Below are positions 35,202 to 44,490 of a DNA stretch of 64,000 bases, in pieces (positions within the stretch are counted from its first letter, which is position 1; each line of letters starts with the position of its first letter). The notes below the pieces were generated by a model. It did not search any database. It was given only the letters and a program-made list of their open reading frames with translations, and was not told the origin of the DNA. Origin of the DNA: Candidatus Thioglobus autotrophicus (lineage in GTDB: Bacteria > Pseudomonadota > Gammaproteobacteria > PS1 > Pseudothioglobaceae); the NCBI GenBank assembly GCA_022448455.1, contig JAKUUR010000001.1, positions 1 through 64,000 of the forward strand. The letters are read 5' to 3'. The position numbers and the translations under genes were made by a program.

Positions 35202-35792
35202 TTATAAGTCTAGCCCTTTTTGTGCCTTTATATTGGCTCTAAATGCATGCTTAATGTCTAGTATTTCGCTAACAGTGTCAGCAACTTCAATTAAATTATC
35301 ACTGGCAGCTCTGCCAGTAATGACGACGTGTTGATTTGTAGGTCGATTAGCAAGGGCTTTGAGGATTGATTTTTCTTCAAGATATTTATAATTAATCATG
35401 TAGGTAATTTCATCAAGCACTACAAGGTTAAAGTCAGAATTAGAAAGGAATTTTTTAGCTTCGACCCAAGCCTCAAGTGCCTTTCTTTTGTCTAATTCTT
35501 GATCTTGAGTGTCCCAAGTAAAGCCGGTTTCCATTAACACAGTAGAAACATTTTCATGGTTATTTAAGAAGATATCTTCACCAGTAGCTTGTGCACCTTT
35601 TAAAAAACGTACTATACCTACCTTCATGTCATAACCTAGAGATCTGCAAATCATACCCATAGCGGAGGAAGATTTTCCTTTACCATTTCCTGTTAATAAG
35701 ACAATGATTCCTTTGTCAATATTTGCAGCCTCGATACGAGAATCGATATACGCTTTTTTACGTTGCATGCGTTTTTTGTAAGAGCTTTCCAT
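35202..35792 (-). CDS. cobO: Cob(I)yrinic acid a,c-diamide adenosyltransferase
   Basis: This CobO/BtuR-type enzyme attaches the adenosyl group to cob(I)alamin or its precursors to make coenzyme B12. The P-loop IVLLTGNGKGKSSSAMGM and the TFTWDTQD-like stretch (TGFTWDTQDQELDKRKA) and LVVLDEITYMINYKYL are characteristic. The 196 residues are normal. It follows btuB by 89 bases on the same strand and so is likely controlled by the cobalamin riboswitch upstream of btuB. No de novo B12 genes are here, which is consistent with salvage. Confidence 0.95.
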   Translation of the reverse strand: MESSYKKRMQRKKAYIDSRIEAANIDKGIIVLLTGNGKGKSSSAMGMICRSLGYDMKVGIVRFLKGAQATGEDIFLNNHENVSTVLMETGFTWDTQDQELDKRKALEAWVEAKKFLSNSDFNLVVLDEITYMINYKYLEEKSILKALANRPTNQHVVITGRAASDNLIEVADTVSEILDIKHAFRANIKAQKGLDL

Positions 35793-35881
35793 AACTAGTA
35801 TTTGGTTCTGTTCATAAATATTATTATAAAGCTATTTAACTTTTTTAACTAATTTGAAAATTGAATAGCTAAATTTATTTT

Positions 35882-37651
35882 CTAGAAACTGTAAGTTAAC
35901 CCTAAAGTTGATAAACGACCTGGCGTTTTGTAGCCTTGGGCCATTTCATAATTTTTGTTTAAAGCGTTGGTCTGATTAAAATAAACACTCAAATCTTCAT
36001 TGAAGTAATAACTTGTAGTTAAGTTAAGCAAACCATAGCCACCTAACTTTATGTTATTTGTATGAGCATCTTTATCCCAAGCCCATGATTTAGCTGTCCA
36101 ATTAGCACTTCGTTTCCATTTGCCACTTGTTTTGGACACATTGATTCCAATAGAGCGATTAGGTCTTCTGCCTTTTTGTAAGCCGGTCGATTTGTTGATG
36201 GCTTGATTGAAATCAATATTGGCATCAAGCTGCCAGCTAAATAATTCTGTATCAAGAGTCAATTCAGCTCCCTTAATGTCAACAGTGCCATCATTTTTAT
36301 AATAAGCATTATCTGTGAGCCAGTTGTTATCCGGATCTAGATAAGTAAACGCATCACTTACTTTACTTTTATATAGCTTTATTCCAGTTGTACCCCAACC
36401 GTACTCTTTTATTAAGCCCAGTTCAAAGTTTTTTGAGCGCTCAGGCTTAAGATCTGTTTGGCCTTGAGTTATATTTAAATTGTTTTTGTAGTGATCAGGA
36501 AGATTTGTAGCGCTTCCGTAAGAGCCGTTTAATCTTAGGCTGCTGCTGAGATCTTTAGCCCAATTAAAGTTATAAGTATAATGGGTGCTGAACTTGTCAT
36601 GATCAACTATTCTAGCGCCAATTGATAATTCGTTATCAATAATTAATCCCTGCCATTGAGAGAAAAGGTCAGTATGCTTTATATTTTTTGCATTCCCTAT
36701 ATCTTTATCAACGGTATCTGACAATCCAACAGATAATTTACTATGATTAAATTGGAGCTCATTGATAACAGAAACAGTATTGAGCTTGTATTTGTTGCCT
36801 CTGCGCTGAGTATTTTGATTCATATAATCAAAGTTTGTGGTAAATTTATCGCTAAACTTTTGGCTTACACCAATATTAAATTGTCGTAAATTATTATCTG
36901 GCTTAGGGGTACTCCAGGAGTCATCATATTCAATAATAGCCTTGGTATTCATAAAGTTAAGATTAACAGAAGTTTTATCTGAAACTTCAGTGCCGATGTT
37001 TATTCCAACCGTAGTTCTATCAATAGGATCTAGATCGCCGTCTCCAGTAGCATCAATGCCATCTGTATGAAAATCAGTTAAAGAAATATTTGCATAGCTA
37101 GTGTCACCTTTAAAGTAAGAATTAAGGCTAACTTTCTTAGTACCATTGGATCCATATGAAACATCAATCTTGCTGCTACTAATTGAGTTAATGTCTTTAT
37201 CCGTAAATACATGAATAACGCCACCTATTGCGCCTGGCCCATAAAGAGAAGAGAAGGGGCCTTTAGTAATCTCGATACGCTCTATTTGATCTAGCGGTAT
37301 AACGTCAAGGTTAGGTTGACCTCCTGTAATGGTTACTTTGTTGCCGTCTAAAAGTAGCAAAGTGTGGCTTGCCTCATTTCCACGAATTCTCAATGCAGTT
37401 AGATTTCCTTGACCACCCTCGAATGAAACTCCAGGAATAGTTTCTAATAGCCCTGTAAAAGTACTTGCACCGGTTTTCTTAATATCGGATTTATTAAGCT
37501 TTATTGAAGTGGCAATTGGCCCAATTACGGGAGTTGATGTCCTATATTCTGTATTTAATGTGATTTTTATTGGCCCTAGTAAAGCGTTTGCAGTGTTAGA
37601 TATTTGTATAGCTATAAGGATAATAGCCAAAAATAAGTTTTTAAGATTCAT
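35882..37651 (-). CDS. btuB: TonB-dependent vitamin B12 receptor
   Basis: This outer-membrane beta-barrel imports cobalamin using TonB energy. I place the start at 37651, because it is preceded by GGAGGT (37656-37661) and begins a signal peptide (MNLKNLFLAIILIAIQIS). The mature protein (589 residues in all) has a plug domain (LLETIPGVSFEGGQGNLTAL, RIRGNEASHTLLLLDGNKVT) with a TonB-box region just after the signal, and a barrel ending in GLTYSF with the C-terminal Phe required for assembly. The cobalamin riboswitch upstream makes B12 the most likely ligand. Confidence 0.92.
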   Translation of the reverse strand: MNLKNLFLAIILIAIQISNTANALLGPIKITLNTEYRTSTPVIGPIATSIKLNKSDIKKTGASTFTGLLETIPGVSFEGGQGNLTALRIRGNEASHTLLLLDGNKVTITGGQPNLDVIPLDQIERIEITKGPFSSLYGPGAIGGVIHVFTDKDINSISSSKIDVSYGSNGTKKVSLNSYFKGDTSYANISLTDFHTDGIDATGDGDLDPIDRTTVGINIGTEVSDKTSVNLNFMNTKAIIEYDDSWSTPKPDNNLRQFNIGVSQKFSDKFTTNFDYMNQNTQRRGNKYKLNTVSVINELQFNHSKLSVGLSDTVDKDIGNAKNIKHTDLFSQWQGLIIDNELSIGARIVDHDKFSTHYTYNFNWAKDLSSSLRLNGSYGSATNLPDHYKNNLNITQGQTDLKPERSKNFELGLIKEYGWGTTGIKLYKSKVSDAFTYLDPDNNWLTDNAYYKNDGTVDIKGAELTLDTELFSWQLDANIDFNQAINKSTGLQKGRRPNRSIGINVSKTSGKWKRSANWTAKSWAWDKDAHTNNIKLGGYGLLNLTTSYYFNEDLSVYFNQTNALNKNYEMAQGYKTPGRLSTLGLTYSF

Positions 37652-37744
37652 GAATACCTCCATTGATCCATTGATTAAAAAAGGCATCAGAGAAGGCATT
37701 GTAATGGAATACATTGCAACAACTCACCACCCATCGTAGTAGTT

Positions 37745-37870
37745 AATACAAAATTTGGTTATATATCGGACTCATCTTTTTGAAGAAACACCGTTGCGAG
37801 GGCAGTGTTGGATTTGCACCAACTTCAATAATTCAAATTCTCGTGAATTATAGTAGTTTTTTCTATTAAG
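37745..37870 (-). promoter_or_regulatory. Cobalamin (AdoCbl) riboswitch
   Basis: Read on the minus strand, the leader of btuB has GGTGCAAATCC (37820-37810) and then CTGCCCTCGCAACGGT (37805-37790), the conserved core of B12 riboswitches, and GATGAGTCCGA (37776-37766), matching the downstream B12-box side. The hairpin GTTGG-TGCAAAT-CCAAC is intact. The aptamer ends about 90 bases before the GGAGGT ribosome site. It should turn off btuB and cobO when cobalamin is plentiful. The rest of the 335-base gap up to serC is AT-rich, with no other signal recognised. Confidence 0.85.
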
Positions 37871-37986
37871 AGGTTAATTTAAAATTTATTTAAATCTATC
37901 TACAAAATGCTATTCAATGCAATATTTAGTCGTAATTAGGAGTCTTAGGTAAAATGTTGTCAATTTTCACAATTTAGATTAATTCG

Positions 37987-39066
37987 ATGAACAAAGTTTA
38001 TAACTTTAGTGCAGGTCCTGCAGCATTGCCGAGAGCTGTATTAGAGCGTTTAAAAATTGAATTACCAGAATTTAGAGATGCTAAGGCATCTGTTATGGAA
38101 ATCTCTCATAGAGGGGTAGACTTCCTGGTGCTAGCAAAAAAAGCTGAACAAGATTTGAGAGACTTAATGAGTATTCCAGATAATTACAAGGTTTTGTTTT
38201 TACAGGGTGGTGCTTCCCAGCAGTTTTCTATGGTTCCAATAAACCTTTTAAGAGGTAAAAAAATTGCTAATTACGCCAACACAGGTCATTGGTCTGAGAA
38301 AGCAATCCTTGAAGGATCAAGATATTGTGACGTTAACGTGTGTACAGATAGTACAAAAAATGGCTTTACTGATATTGAAGACTATTCAAGTTGGAAGATT
38401 GACCCTGATGGCGCCTATCTACATTACACTCCCAACGAAACTATTGCAGGTCTAGAGTTTGATTATATTCCTGAGATTGATATGCCATTAGTGGCAGACA
38501 TGTCATCATCTATTCTTTCTAGACCGATTGATGTTTCAAAGTTTGGTGTGATCTATGCTGGTGCTCAAAAAAATATTGGAGTTTCTGGTTTGACAATCGT
38601 GATTGTTAGAGAGGATTTAATAGGGAAAGTTGTTCAACATCAACCAGTTTTATTTGATTACTCTACTCAAGCAAATAATGACTCTATGTATAACACCCCT
38701 TGCACTTTTGCATGGTACACGGCAGCGCTTGTTTTTGAGTGGTTAAAAGAGCTAGGTGGTATTGAATCAATTACTCAACATAACAAGAAGAAATCTCAGT
38801 TACTATACGAGGCAATTGATTTAAGTGATTTTTATTCTAACAATGTAGCCACAAGGTTTCGCTCTAGAATGAATGTACCTTTTTTTACGCCTAACCCTGA
38901 ACTGGACAAGTTGTTTATTCAAGATGCTTTAAATGAAAACCTTTTGGCCCTTAAGGGACATAGAGCTATTGGTGGTATTCGAGCTAGCATATATAACGCA
39001 ATGAGCATGGAAGGGGTTGAAGCTTTAGTATCATTTATGGGTGATTTTGAAAAAAATTCTTGTTAG
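37987..39066 (+). CDS. serC: Phosphoserine aminotransferase
   Basis: This class V PLP aminotransferase makes 3-phosphoserine (serine synthesis) and 3-hydroxy-4-phosphohydroxythreonine transamination products for pyridoxal phosphate. The opening VYNFSAGPAALPRAVLER is diagnostic, as are LFLQGGASQQFSMVPIN and the PLP lysine in IYAGAQKNIGVSGL. At 359 residues it has the standard length. It leads the serC-pheA-hisC-tyrA-aroA cluster, an arrangement common in gammaproteobacteria, with pdxJ also in the window. Confidence 0.97.
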   Translation: MNKVYNFSAGPAALPRAVLERLKIELPEFRDAKASVMEISHRGVDFLVLAKKAEQDLRDLMSIPDNYKVLFLQGGASQQFSMVPINLLRGKKIANYANTGHWSEKAILEGSRYCDVNVCTDSTKNGFTDIEDYSSWKIDPDGAYLHYTPNETIAGLEFDYIPEIDMPLVADMSSSILSRPIDVSKFGVIYAGAQKNIGVSGLTIVIVREDLIGKVVQHQPVLFDYSTQANNDSMYNTPCTFAWYTAALVFEWLKELGGIESITQHNKKKSQLLYEAIDLSDFYSNNVATRFRSRMNVPFFTPNPELDKLFIQDALNENLLALKGHRAIGGIRASIYNAMSMEGVEALVSFMGDFEKNSC

Positions 39067-39129
39067 AAGTATTAGTAATCTTAATGATTGACCTCTAACC
39101 CACTAAATCTAATAAAATTTACAATTAGA

Positions 39130-40209
39130 ATGAAAGAGAAAACACTTAAAAAACTAAGATCAGAAATTGATGCTTTGGACAATGAGATCCAATTGCTTAT
39201 AGCTTCTCGTGCTGATCTCGCAGCTCAGGTAGCTAAAGCAAAGAAAGAATCAAACACGCAAAGCGCCTTTTATCGACCTGAAAGGGAGGCTCAGGTTCTG
39301 AGTCGAGTTATTGGAAGAAACCAAAGTTTATTAAAAGATAAAGATGTTGCTCTTATTTTTAGAGAAATAATGTCTGCCTGTCTAGCAATTGAACAACCTC
39401 TCAAGGTTGCCTTTCTTGGGCCCGAAGGTACATTCACACAAGAGGCAGCATTAAAACATTTTGGCCATGGAGTGTCAACACTAGACTGTGGCACTATTGA
39501 TGAGATTTTTCATCAAGTAGAGACTGACAACGTTCATTATGGCGTCGTGCCTATAGAAAACTCATCAAATGGTGTAATAGGAACCTCCCTCGACATGCTA
39601 TACAGTCATGACCTTAATATTTGTGGTGAAGTTGAGATTGCTGTTGCCCATCACTTAATGATGCAAGATCAGTCTCAAGAAATTAATATAATTTATGCTC
39701 ACCAACAAGCATTTGACCAATGCCATCGATGGCTGTCAAACCATTACCCTCATACAGAGCTACGTCCCGTAGCATCAAATGCACTTGCTGCTCGAATGGT
39801 GAAAGATGAAACCAATGCTGCGGCTATAGCTTCTAAGGCTGCGCTGAATCTTTATGGCCTCCAGCGTGTAGCAAAAAATATTGAGGACAGGGCTGGCAAC
39901 GTTACTCGTTTTATTGCCATTGGTAAAGATGAGATTCCTCCTGGAGTTGAAGACAAAACTTCCTTATTGGTTGTTACAAAACATGAGCCTGGAGCCTTGT
40001 TTGATTTGTTGGAGCCATTTAAGAGTCGTAAAATAAATATATTGCAGTTGGCCAGGCACCCAATTCCTGGGGTGAAATGGGAGTACTTGTTCTTTATCGA
40101 TATTGAAGGTCATCAAACTGACAAAAACGTTAGAGAAGCTATCTCTGAAGTTGAGAAGCAAGCTTTAAAACTAAATATTCTTGGATCTTATCCTGTAGCA
40201 ATTTTATGA
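39130..40209 (+). CDS. pheA: Chorismate mutase / prephenate dehydratase (P-protein)
   Basis: This bifunctional enzyme makes phenylpyruvate. The AroQ chorismate-mutase domain (residues 1-85, with LRSEIDALDNEIQLLIASRA) is followed by the prephenate dehydratase domain (about 92-275; KVAFLGPEGTFTQEAALKHF and ENSSNGVIGTSLD), then an ACT regulatory domain (about 285-359; TSLLVVTKHEPGALFDLL, KINILQLARHPIPG). The ATG at 39130 is preferred over a TTG 42 bases upstream, because it gives the family N-terminus. Its TGA overlaps the hisC ATG. Confidence 0.96.
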   Translation: MKEKTLKKLRSEIDALDNEIQLLIASRADLAAQVAKAKKESNTQSAFYRPEREAQVLSRVIGRNQSLLKDKDVALIFREIMSACLAIEQPLKVAFLGPEGTFTQEAALKHFGHGVSTLDCGTIDEIFHQVETDNVHYGVVPIENSSNGVIGTSLDMLYSHDLNICGEVEIAVAHHLMMQDQSQEINIIYAHQQAFDQCHRWLSNHYPHTELRPVASNALAARMVKDETNAAAIASKAALNLYGLQRVAKNIEDRAGNVTRFIAIGKDEIPPGVEDKTSLLVVTKHEPGALFDLLEPFKSRKINILQLARHPIPGVKWEYLFFIDIEGHQTDKNVREAISEVEKQALKLNILGSYPVAIL

Positions 40210-41270
40210 ATGCATGTGAATCTATTCTTGGCTTGAGTCCATACCAAGGAGGCAAGTCGATTGAAGAGCTTGAGCGTGAGTTAGGAATAAAAAATGTAAT
40301 TAAGCTCGCTTCAAACGAAAACCCTTTAGGTGCTAGCCTGAAAGTAGTTGAGGCTATGAAACTTTCGCTCAAAGAGGTTCATAGATACCCAGACGGCAAT
40401 GGCTATGAATTAAAAAAAGCTATAAGTGAATACTTAGATGTAGCTACAGAAATGATTTCATTGGGTAATGGTTCTAATGAATTATTGGAATTGATCGCTA
40501 GAGTGTTTGTTTGCAAGAAGACAGACGAAGTGATTTTTTCACAGTATGCTTTTGTTGTTTACCCATTAGTTACTCAGGCGTTGGGTGCAACTGCAAAAGT
40601 AGCCCCCGCAAAAGAATACGGCCACGATTTAAATGCTATGCTTGAGTTAATTAACAATAACACGAAACTCATCTTTGTTGCCAACCCCAATAACCCTACA
40701 GGAACAATGGTAAGCGACGAAGAAATATATAACTTTTTAATTAAGGTGCCTAGCCATATACCAGTGGTTTTGGATCAAGCATACTTTGAATATTTGAATA
40801 TTAATGATCAGGCTATTGACTGGTTAAAAGTATTTGGCAATTTAATCATAACTCGTACCTTTTCAAAGGCTTATGGCTTGGCTGGTCTAAGAGTTGGATA
40901 CTCTATTTGTAGCCCAACAATCGCGGATTTTATTAACCGAATTAGGGAGCCATTTAATGTCAATCATACAGCTCAAATAGCTGCAATTTGTGCCTTGTCA
41001 GATTTAGACTATTTAAAGGAGTCTAGAAAGGTGAATGATAGTGGTTTAAAGCAGCTAGAGCAGGGCTTTAACCGCCTTAAATTAAACTACATTCCTTCTC
41101 ACGCTAATTTCATTGCAGTTAAATTTTCTAATGCAATGAAAATATATAATAGTCTACTTAAAGAGGGTGTTATTGTGCGTCCTGTGGAGATGGATAATTT
41201 TCTTAGAATTTCGATTGGCACTACTAAAGAAAATACTTACTTGCTTCGAGCACTGGAAAAAATATTATGA
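40206..41270 (+). CDS. hisC: Histidinol-phosphate / aromatic aminotransferase
   Basis: This is a class I/II aminotransferase of 354 residues, HisC type. LASNENPLGAS, ANPNNPTGTMVS and the PLP lysine in TRTFSKAYGLAGLRVGY are typical. The location between pheA and tyrA suggests that it acts as the aromatic aminotransferase for phenylpyruvate and hydroxyphenylpyruvate, as well as or instead of in histidine synthesis; hisC homologues in this cluster are known to do both. It overlaps pheA and tyrA by 4 bases at each end, so the whole cluster is coupled. Confidence 0.94.
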   Translation: MNACESILGLSPYQGGKSIEELERELGIKNVIKLASNENPLGASLKVVEAMKLSLKEVHRYPDGNGYELKKAISEYLDVATEMISLGNGSNELLELIARVFVCKKTDEVIFSQYAFVVYPLVTQALGATAKVAPAKEYGHDLNAMLELINNNTKLIFVANPNNPTGTMVSDEEIYNFLIKVPSHIPVVLDQAYFEYLNINDQAIDWLKVFGNLIITRTFSKAYGLAGLRVGYSICSPTIADFINRIREPFNVNHTAQIAAICALSDLDYLKESRKVNDSGLKQLEQGFNRLKLNYIPSHANFIAVKFSNAMKIYNSLLKEGVIVRPVEMDNFLRISIGTTKENTYLLRALEKIL

Positions 41271-42118
41271 TGAAAAAGGTTTGCATAATTGGTATTGGGT
41301 TGATTGGTGGGTCGCTGGCGAAGGCGATTAAAAAAACTCATCAGTCTGAGATTGTCTTTGGTTTTGGAAGAGATAGAACTCGTCTTGAAAAAGCACAAAA
41401 AGGCAACGTCATTGACCAATATTCAACAGATATAGGTGAGGCCCTAGATGGTGCGAATATGGTAATTATCGCTATACCAGTTGGAAGTTATGAGTCAATA
41501 CTTAAGGAAATGAAACCTCATATAGCAGAAGACATGGTTATTAGTGATGTTGGTAGCACTAAAGTTAGTGTTATTGAAGCCGTCAAGGCAGTGTTTGACG
41601 GTGCTCTTGATAACTTTATCCCAGCACACCCAATTGCTGGCAAAGAGAAGAGTGGCTTTGAAGTGAGTGGTGCCGATTTATTTGTAAACAAAAAAGTTGT
41701 TATTACTCCTCTAGAAAATAACAATCCTGAATCAATAAAAATGCTTACAAAGATGTGGAAAGGGGTAGGGGCTGAAGTTGATTTTATGACTCCACAATCG
41801 CACGACGACTTGTTAGGTATGACTTCACATTTGCCCCATATGTTGGCCTTTTCTTTGGTTAATTACCTCATCAGTCAACACCCTGAAGCGTCCGTATATG
41901 CGGCTGGTGGTTTTAAAGACTTTTCTAGGATAGCTTCTGGCGATGCGATCATGTGGCGGGATATTTGTCTTCATAATCGAGATGCAATCGTTGCACACAT
42001 TAAGGGCTACCAAGAATCATTGAATGTTCTAGTTGATGCCATTGATAGTCAAAATAAAGAACAACTTGAGTCATTGTTCCGTGAAGCGAAAAACACCCGT
42101 GATTCATGGATAGATTGA
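41267..42118 (+). CDS. tyrA: Prephenate (arogenate) dehydrogenase
   Basis: TyrA oxidatively decarboxylates prephenate to 4-hydroxyphenylpyruvate in tyrosine synthesis. The NAD(P) site is VCIIGIGLIGGSLAKAIKK at the N-terminus. The catalytic stretch ISDVGSTKVSVIEAV and the substrate region FIPAHPIAGKEKSGFE (catalytic His) and MTSHLPHMLAFSLVNYL are present. At 283 residues it is the stand-alone form, without a fused chorismate mutase. It is coupled to hisC by a 4-base overlap, with aroA 9 bases on. Confidence 0.96.
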   Translation: MMKKVCIIGIGLIGGSLAKAIKKTHQSEIVFGFGRDRTRLEKAQKGNVIDQYSTDIGEALDGANMVIIAIPVGSYESILKEMKPHIAEDMVISDVGSTKVSVIEAVKAVFDGALDNFIPAHPIAGKEKSGFEVSGADLFVNKKVVITPLENNNPESIKMLTKMWKGVGAEVDFMTPQSHDDLLGMTSHLPHMLAFSLVNYLISQHPEASVYAAGGFKDFSRIASGDAIMWRDICLHNRDAIVAHIKGYQESLNVLVDAIDSQNKEQLESLFREAKNTRDSWID

Positions 42119-42127
42119 GGCATCTTG

Positions 42128-43429
42128 ATGACTAGTTTTAAGGCTTATTCCTGCCACTCATTAAATGGCTCAATTAAAGTGCCTGGTGATAAATCAATTT
42201 CTCATCGATCAATTATGTTGGGATCGATTGCTAATGGCGTTACCAATGTATCTGGTTTTTTAGAAGGTGAAGATAGCCTTGCCACTTTGAAGGCGTTTCA
42301 ACAGATGGGTGTCCAAATTGAAAGAACGGTCTCTAATATTGCTATTCGTGGTGTAGGTAAACACGGCTTAAAATCTCCATCGGAACCCCTTGATTTAGGC
42401 AATTCTGGGACCTCCATTCGACTCATGTTAGGCCTTCTCAGCGCCCAAAGCTTTAATTCTCAGCTTTGCGGAGACGAGTCTCTATCAAAAAGACCGATGG
42501 CAAGGGTGATTGAGCCGTTAAGTATGATGGGAGCCCTAATTGATAGCTACGAATCAAAACCACCTTTATCTATAACTGGCAATCAGAAATTATCAGCGAT
42601 TAATTACACTCTTCCTGTTGCCTCTGCCCAAATTAAATCGTGCTTATTGTTGGCAGGGTTATATGCCGAGGGAGAAACTTGCATTGTTGAGAACAGCACA
42701 ACGAGAGATCACACCGAGAGGATGCTGAGAGGTTTTGGTTACCCTGTCAATACTTCTAATGGCCAAATTTCGTTAATGGGTGGTGGTGAATTACATGCTT
42801 GCGATATAGAAGTGCCGAGTGATATTTCTTCAGCCGCTTTCTTTATCGTTGCTGCCAGTATTGCCAAAGAGGCAGATATAACACTGAATGCAGTAAACAT
42901 TAACCCTACACGAACAGGAATCCTTGATATTCTTGACTTGATGGGCGCCAATATTACACTCACTGATGAGAGGATTGTTGCTGGTGAGTTGGTTGCTGAT
43001 ATTCGTGTCTGTTCAGCTGAACTCCGTGGAATCGATATACCGCAGGAGCTTGTACCCTTAGCGATTGATGAGTTTCCAGTTATTTTTATTGCTGCAAGCT
43101 GTGCAACAGGTGAAACCCTATTGACGGGCGCAAAAGAGCTACGCGTTAAAGAGTCTGATCGTATTCAAGTTATGGCTGATGGTTTGACAATTTTAGGTAT
43201 TAAAAATGAGGTTCTTGAAGATGGAATTCGAATTCAAGGCGGTGAATTTAGTAAGCAAAATTTGGTAATTAAATCTCACTATGACCATCGTATCTCAATG
43301 TCATTTGCAATTGCCTCAAGTAGATCTGAATATGACATCAAGATAGAAGGTGTCGATAATGTTCAGACATCCTTTCCAAATTTTGTAGAGCTGGCTAACA
43401 GAATTGGCATGAATATTGAAGAAATTTGA
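42128..43429 (+). CDS. aroA: 3-phosphoshikimate 1-carboxyvinyltransferase (EPSP synthase)
   Basis: EPSP synthase joins shikimate-3-phosphate and PEP in the shikimate pathway. GSIKVPGDKSISHRSIMLGS and LGNSGTSIRLMLGLL are class signatures and KELRVKESDRIQ the C-terminal one. The 433-residue protein has the standard two-domain size. I chose the ATG at 42128; a TTG one codon earlier is an unlikely start. Residues around LGNSGTSIRL lie at the glyphosate pocket; the LGNSGTSxR spacing is closer to class II than to the class I LGNAGTAMR form. Confidence 0.96.
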   Translation: MTSFKAYSCHSLNGSIKVPGDKSISHRSIMLGSIANGVTNVSGFLEGEDSLATLKAFQQMGVQIERTVSNIAIRGVGKHGLKSPSEPLDLGNSGTSIRLMLGLLSAQSFNSQLCGDESLSKRPMARVIEPLSMMGALIDSYESKPPLSITGNQKLSAINYTLPVASAQIKSCLLLAGLYAEGETCIVENSTTRDHTERMLRGFGYPVNTSNGQISLMGGGELHACDIEVPSDISSAAFFIVAASIAKEADITLNAVNINPTRTGILDILDLMGANITLTDERIVAGELVADIRVCSAELRGIDIPQELVPLAIDEFPVIFIAASCATGETLLTGAKELRVKESDRIQVMADGLTILGIKNEVLEDGIRIQGGEFSKQNLVIKSHYDHRISMSFAIASSRSEYDIKIEGVDNVQTSFPNFVELANRIGMNIEEI

Positions 43430-43475
43430 CGATATGTAGTGTTATATAAATCTTCAAAACCTGGCTCAGGGTAAT

Positions 43476-43484
43476 TGCTATAAT
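43476..43484 (+). promoter_or_regulatory. lepB: Extended -10 promoter of lepB
   Basis: TGC-TATAAT (TATAAT at 43479-43484) is an extended -10 element 26 bases before the lepB start, in the 81-base gap after aroA. A poor -35 (TTCAAA, 43453-43458) is at a 20-base spacing, consistent with an extended -10 that needs no -35. Confidence 0.45.
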
Positions 43485-43510
43485 ACGTTTTTTTTATAAA
43501 GAGAAAAAAT

Positions 43511-44413
43511 ATGACAATTGAAAATGCCGAATCTTTCTTTGCCTGGGATGTATTGAGTTGGCTTTTTTTAGCAATGCTCTTGGCAATCGTCATTGTATTG
43601 ATTGATCTACTATTTTTCTCAAAACCTCAACCTGAAAGCGACATCAAAGTAACTGAAAAGAGATCAACTTTTAGAAAAGTTTGTTACTTTCTAATCTTCT
43701 TAAAGTTTTCAAAATCTGAAAAATATAGCCATCGACCTAAAGTTGTTCAGTGGTCAATTGAGCTCTTCCCGGTACTGTTGTTGGTTTTAGTCTTTCGAGG
43801 CTTTATCTTTGAGCCCTTTCGAGTGCCTTCGAATTCAATGATGCCAACACTATTAACTGGTGATTTTATCTTAGTTAACAAGTTTAACTATGGCTTCAGA
43901 TTGCCGATAGTAAACTCTAAAATTATTGATTTTTCAAAGCCAGAAAGGGGCGATATTATTGTTTTCAGGTACCCCAATTATGAGCATAGCGCTGCCTATT
44001 CTGGCGTAGATTTCATTAAGAGAGTGGTGGCTCTTCCAGGTGATACTATTAGTTATGAAAAAGATCAACTAACAGTCAATGGTGAGACTGTTGATTATAG
44101 AAAAATTGGTGCTTATCAAGGCGTTGATTCGGGTAAAGCGATGAGCGGTTATCGTCACATTAGGGAGTTAATTGATCAGGCCGACCATGACATCTTGCTT
44201 CACCCTTTAGGACACTCTAGAGAGCTTTCTAAAACAACTGTTCCCGAAGGCCATTACTTTGTCATGGGCGACAATAGACCTCATAGTAGTGATTCTCGGT
44301 TCTGGGGTTATGTGCCAGAAAATTACATTCTTGGCAAGGCAATTGGTATCTGGATGCATTGGGATTGGAATCATAACACCATGCAGTTCAGCCGAATAGG
44401 TGGGTTCGACTAG
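43511..44413 (+). CDS. lepB: Signal peptidase I
   Basis: This membrane serine protease removes signal peptides. It has two N-terminal membrane segments (about 14-35 and about 79-95) and the periplasmic S26 domain. The catalytic serine is in RVPSNSMMPTLLTGDF, the general-base lysine in FIKRVVALPGDTI, and the late motif GHYFVMGDNRPHSSDSR is complete. Of 300 residues, normal for gammaproteobacteria. In most relatives lepB lies directly before rnc-era-recO; here it follows aroA, and rnc is 4 kb away behind thyA. Confidence 0.96.
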   Translation: MTIENAESFFAWDVLSWLFLAMLLAIVIVLIDLLFFSKPQPESDIKVTEKRSTFRKVCYFLIFLKFSKSEKYSHRPKVVQWSIELFPVLLLVLVFRGFIFEPFRVPSNSMMPTLLTGDFILVNKFNYGFRLPIVNSKIIDFSKPERGDIIVFRYPNYEHSAAYSGVDFIKRVVALPGDTISYEKDQLTVNGETVDYRKIGAYQGVDSGKAMSGYRHIRELIDQADHDILLHPLGHSRELSKTTVPEGHYFVMGDNRPHSSDSRFWGYVPENYILGKAIGIWMHWDWNHNTMQFSRIGGFD

Positions 44414-44490
44414 TTGGCTGATTGCCATTAGTGTTAATCGTCAGAGCCTGTCTTTGAATGCTTAAATGACAGTCACAGCTTCCTGGTTAT

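Noticed and set aside
37509-37739. A plus-strand frame over the btuB start and leader
   Set aside because: It runs antisense to the signal peptide, and its region is explained by btuB and its untranslated leader.
44414-44490. Terminator between lepB and ctpA
   Set aside because: Only a 5-base stem (CTGTC/GACAG) with a long loop and no T-tract could be drawn.
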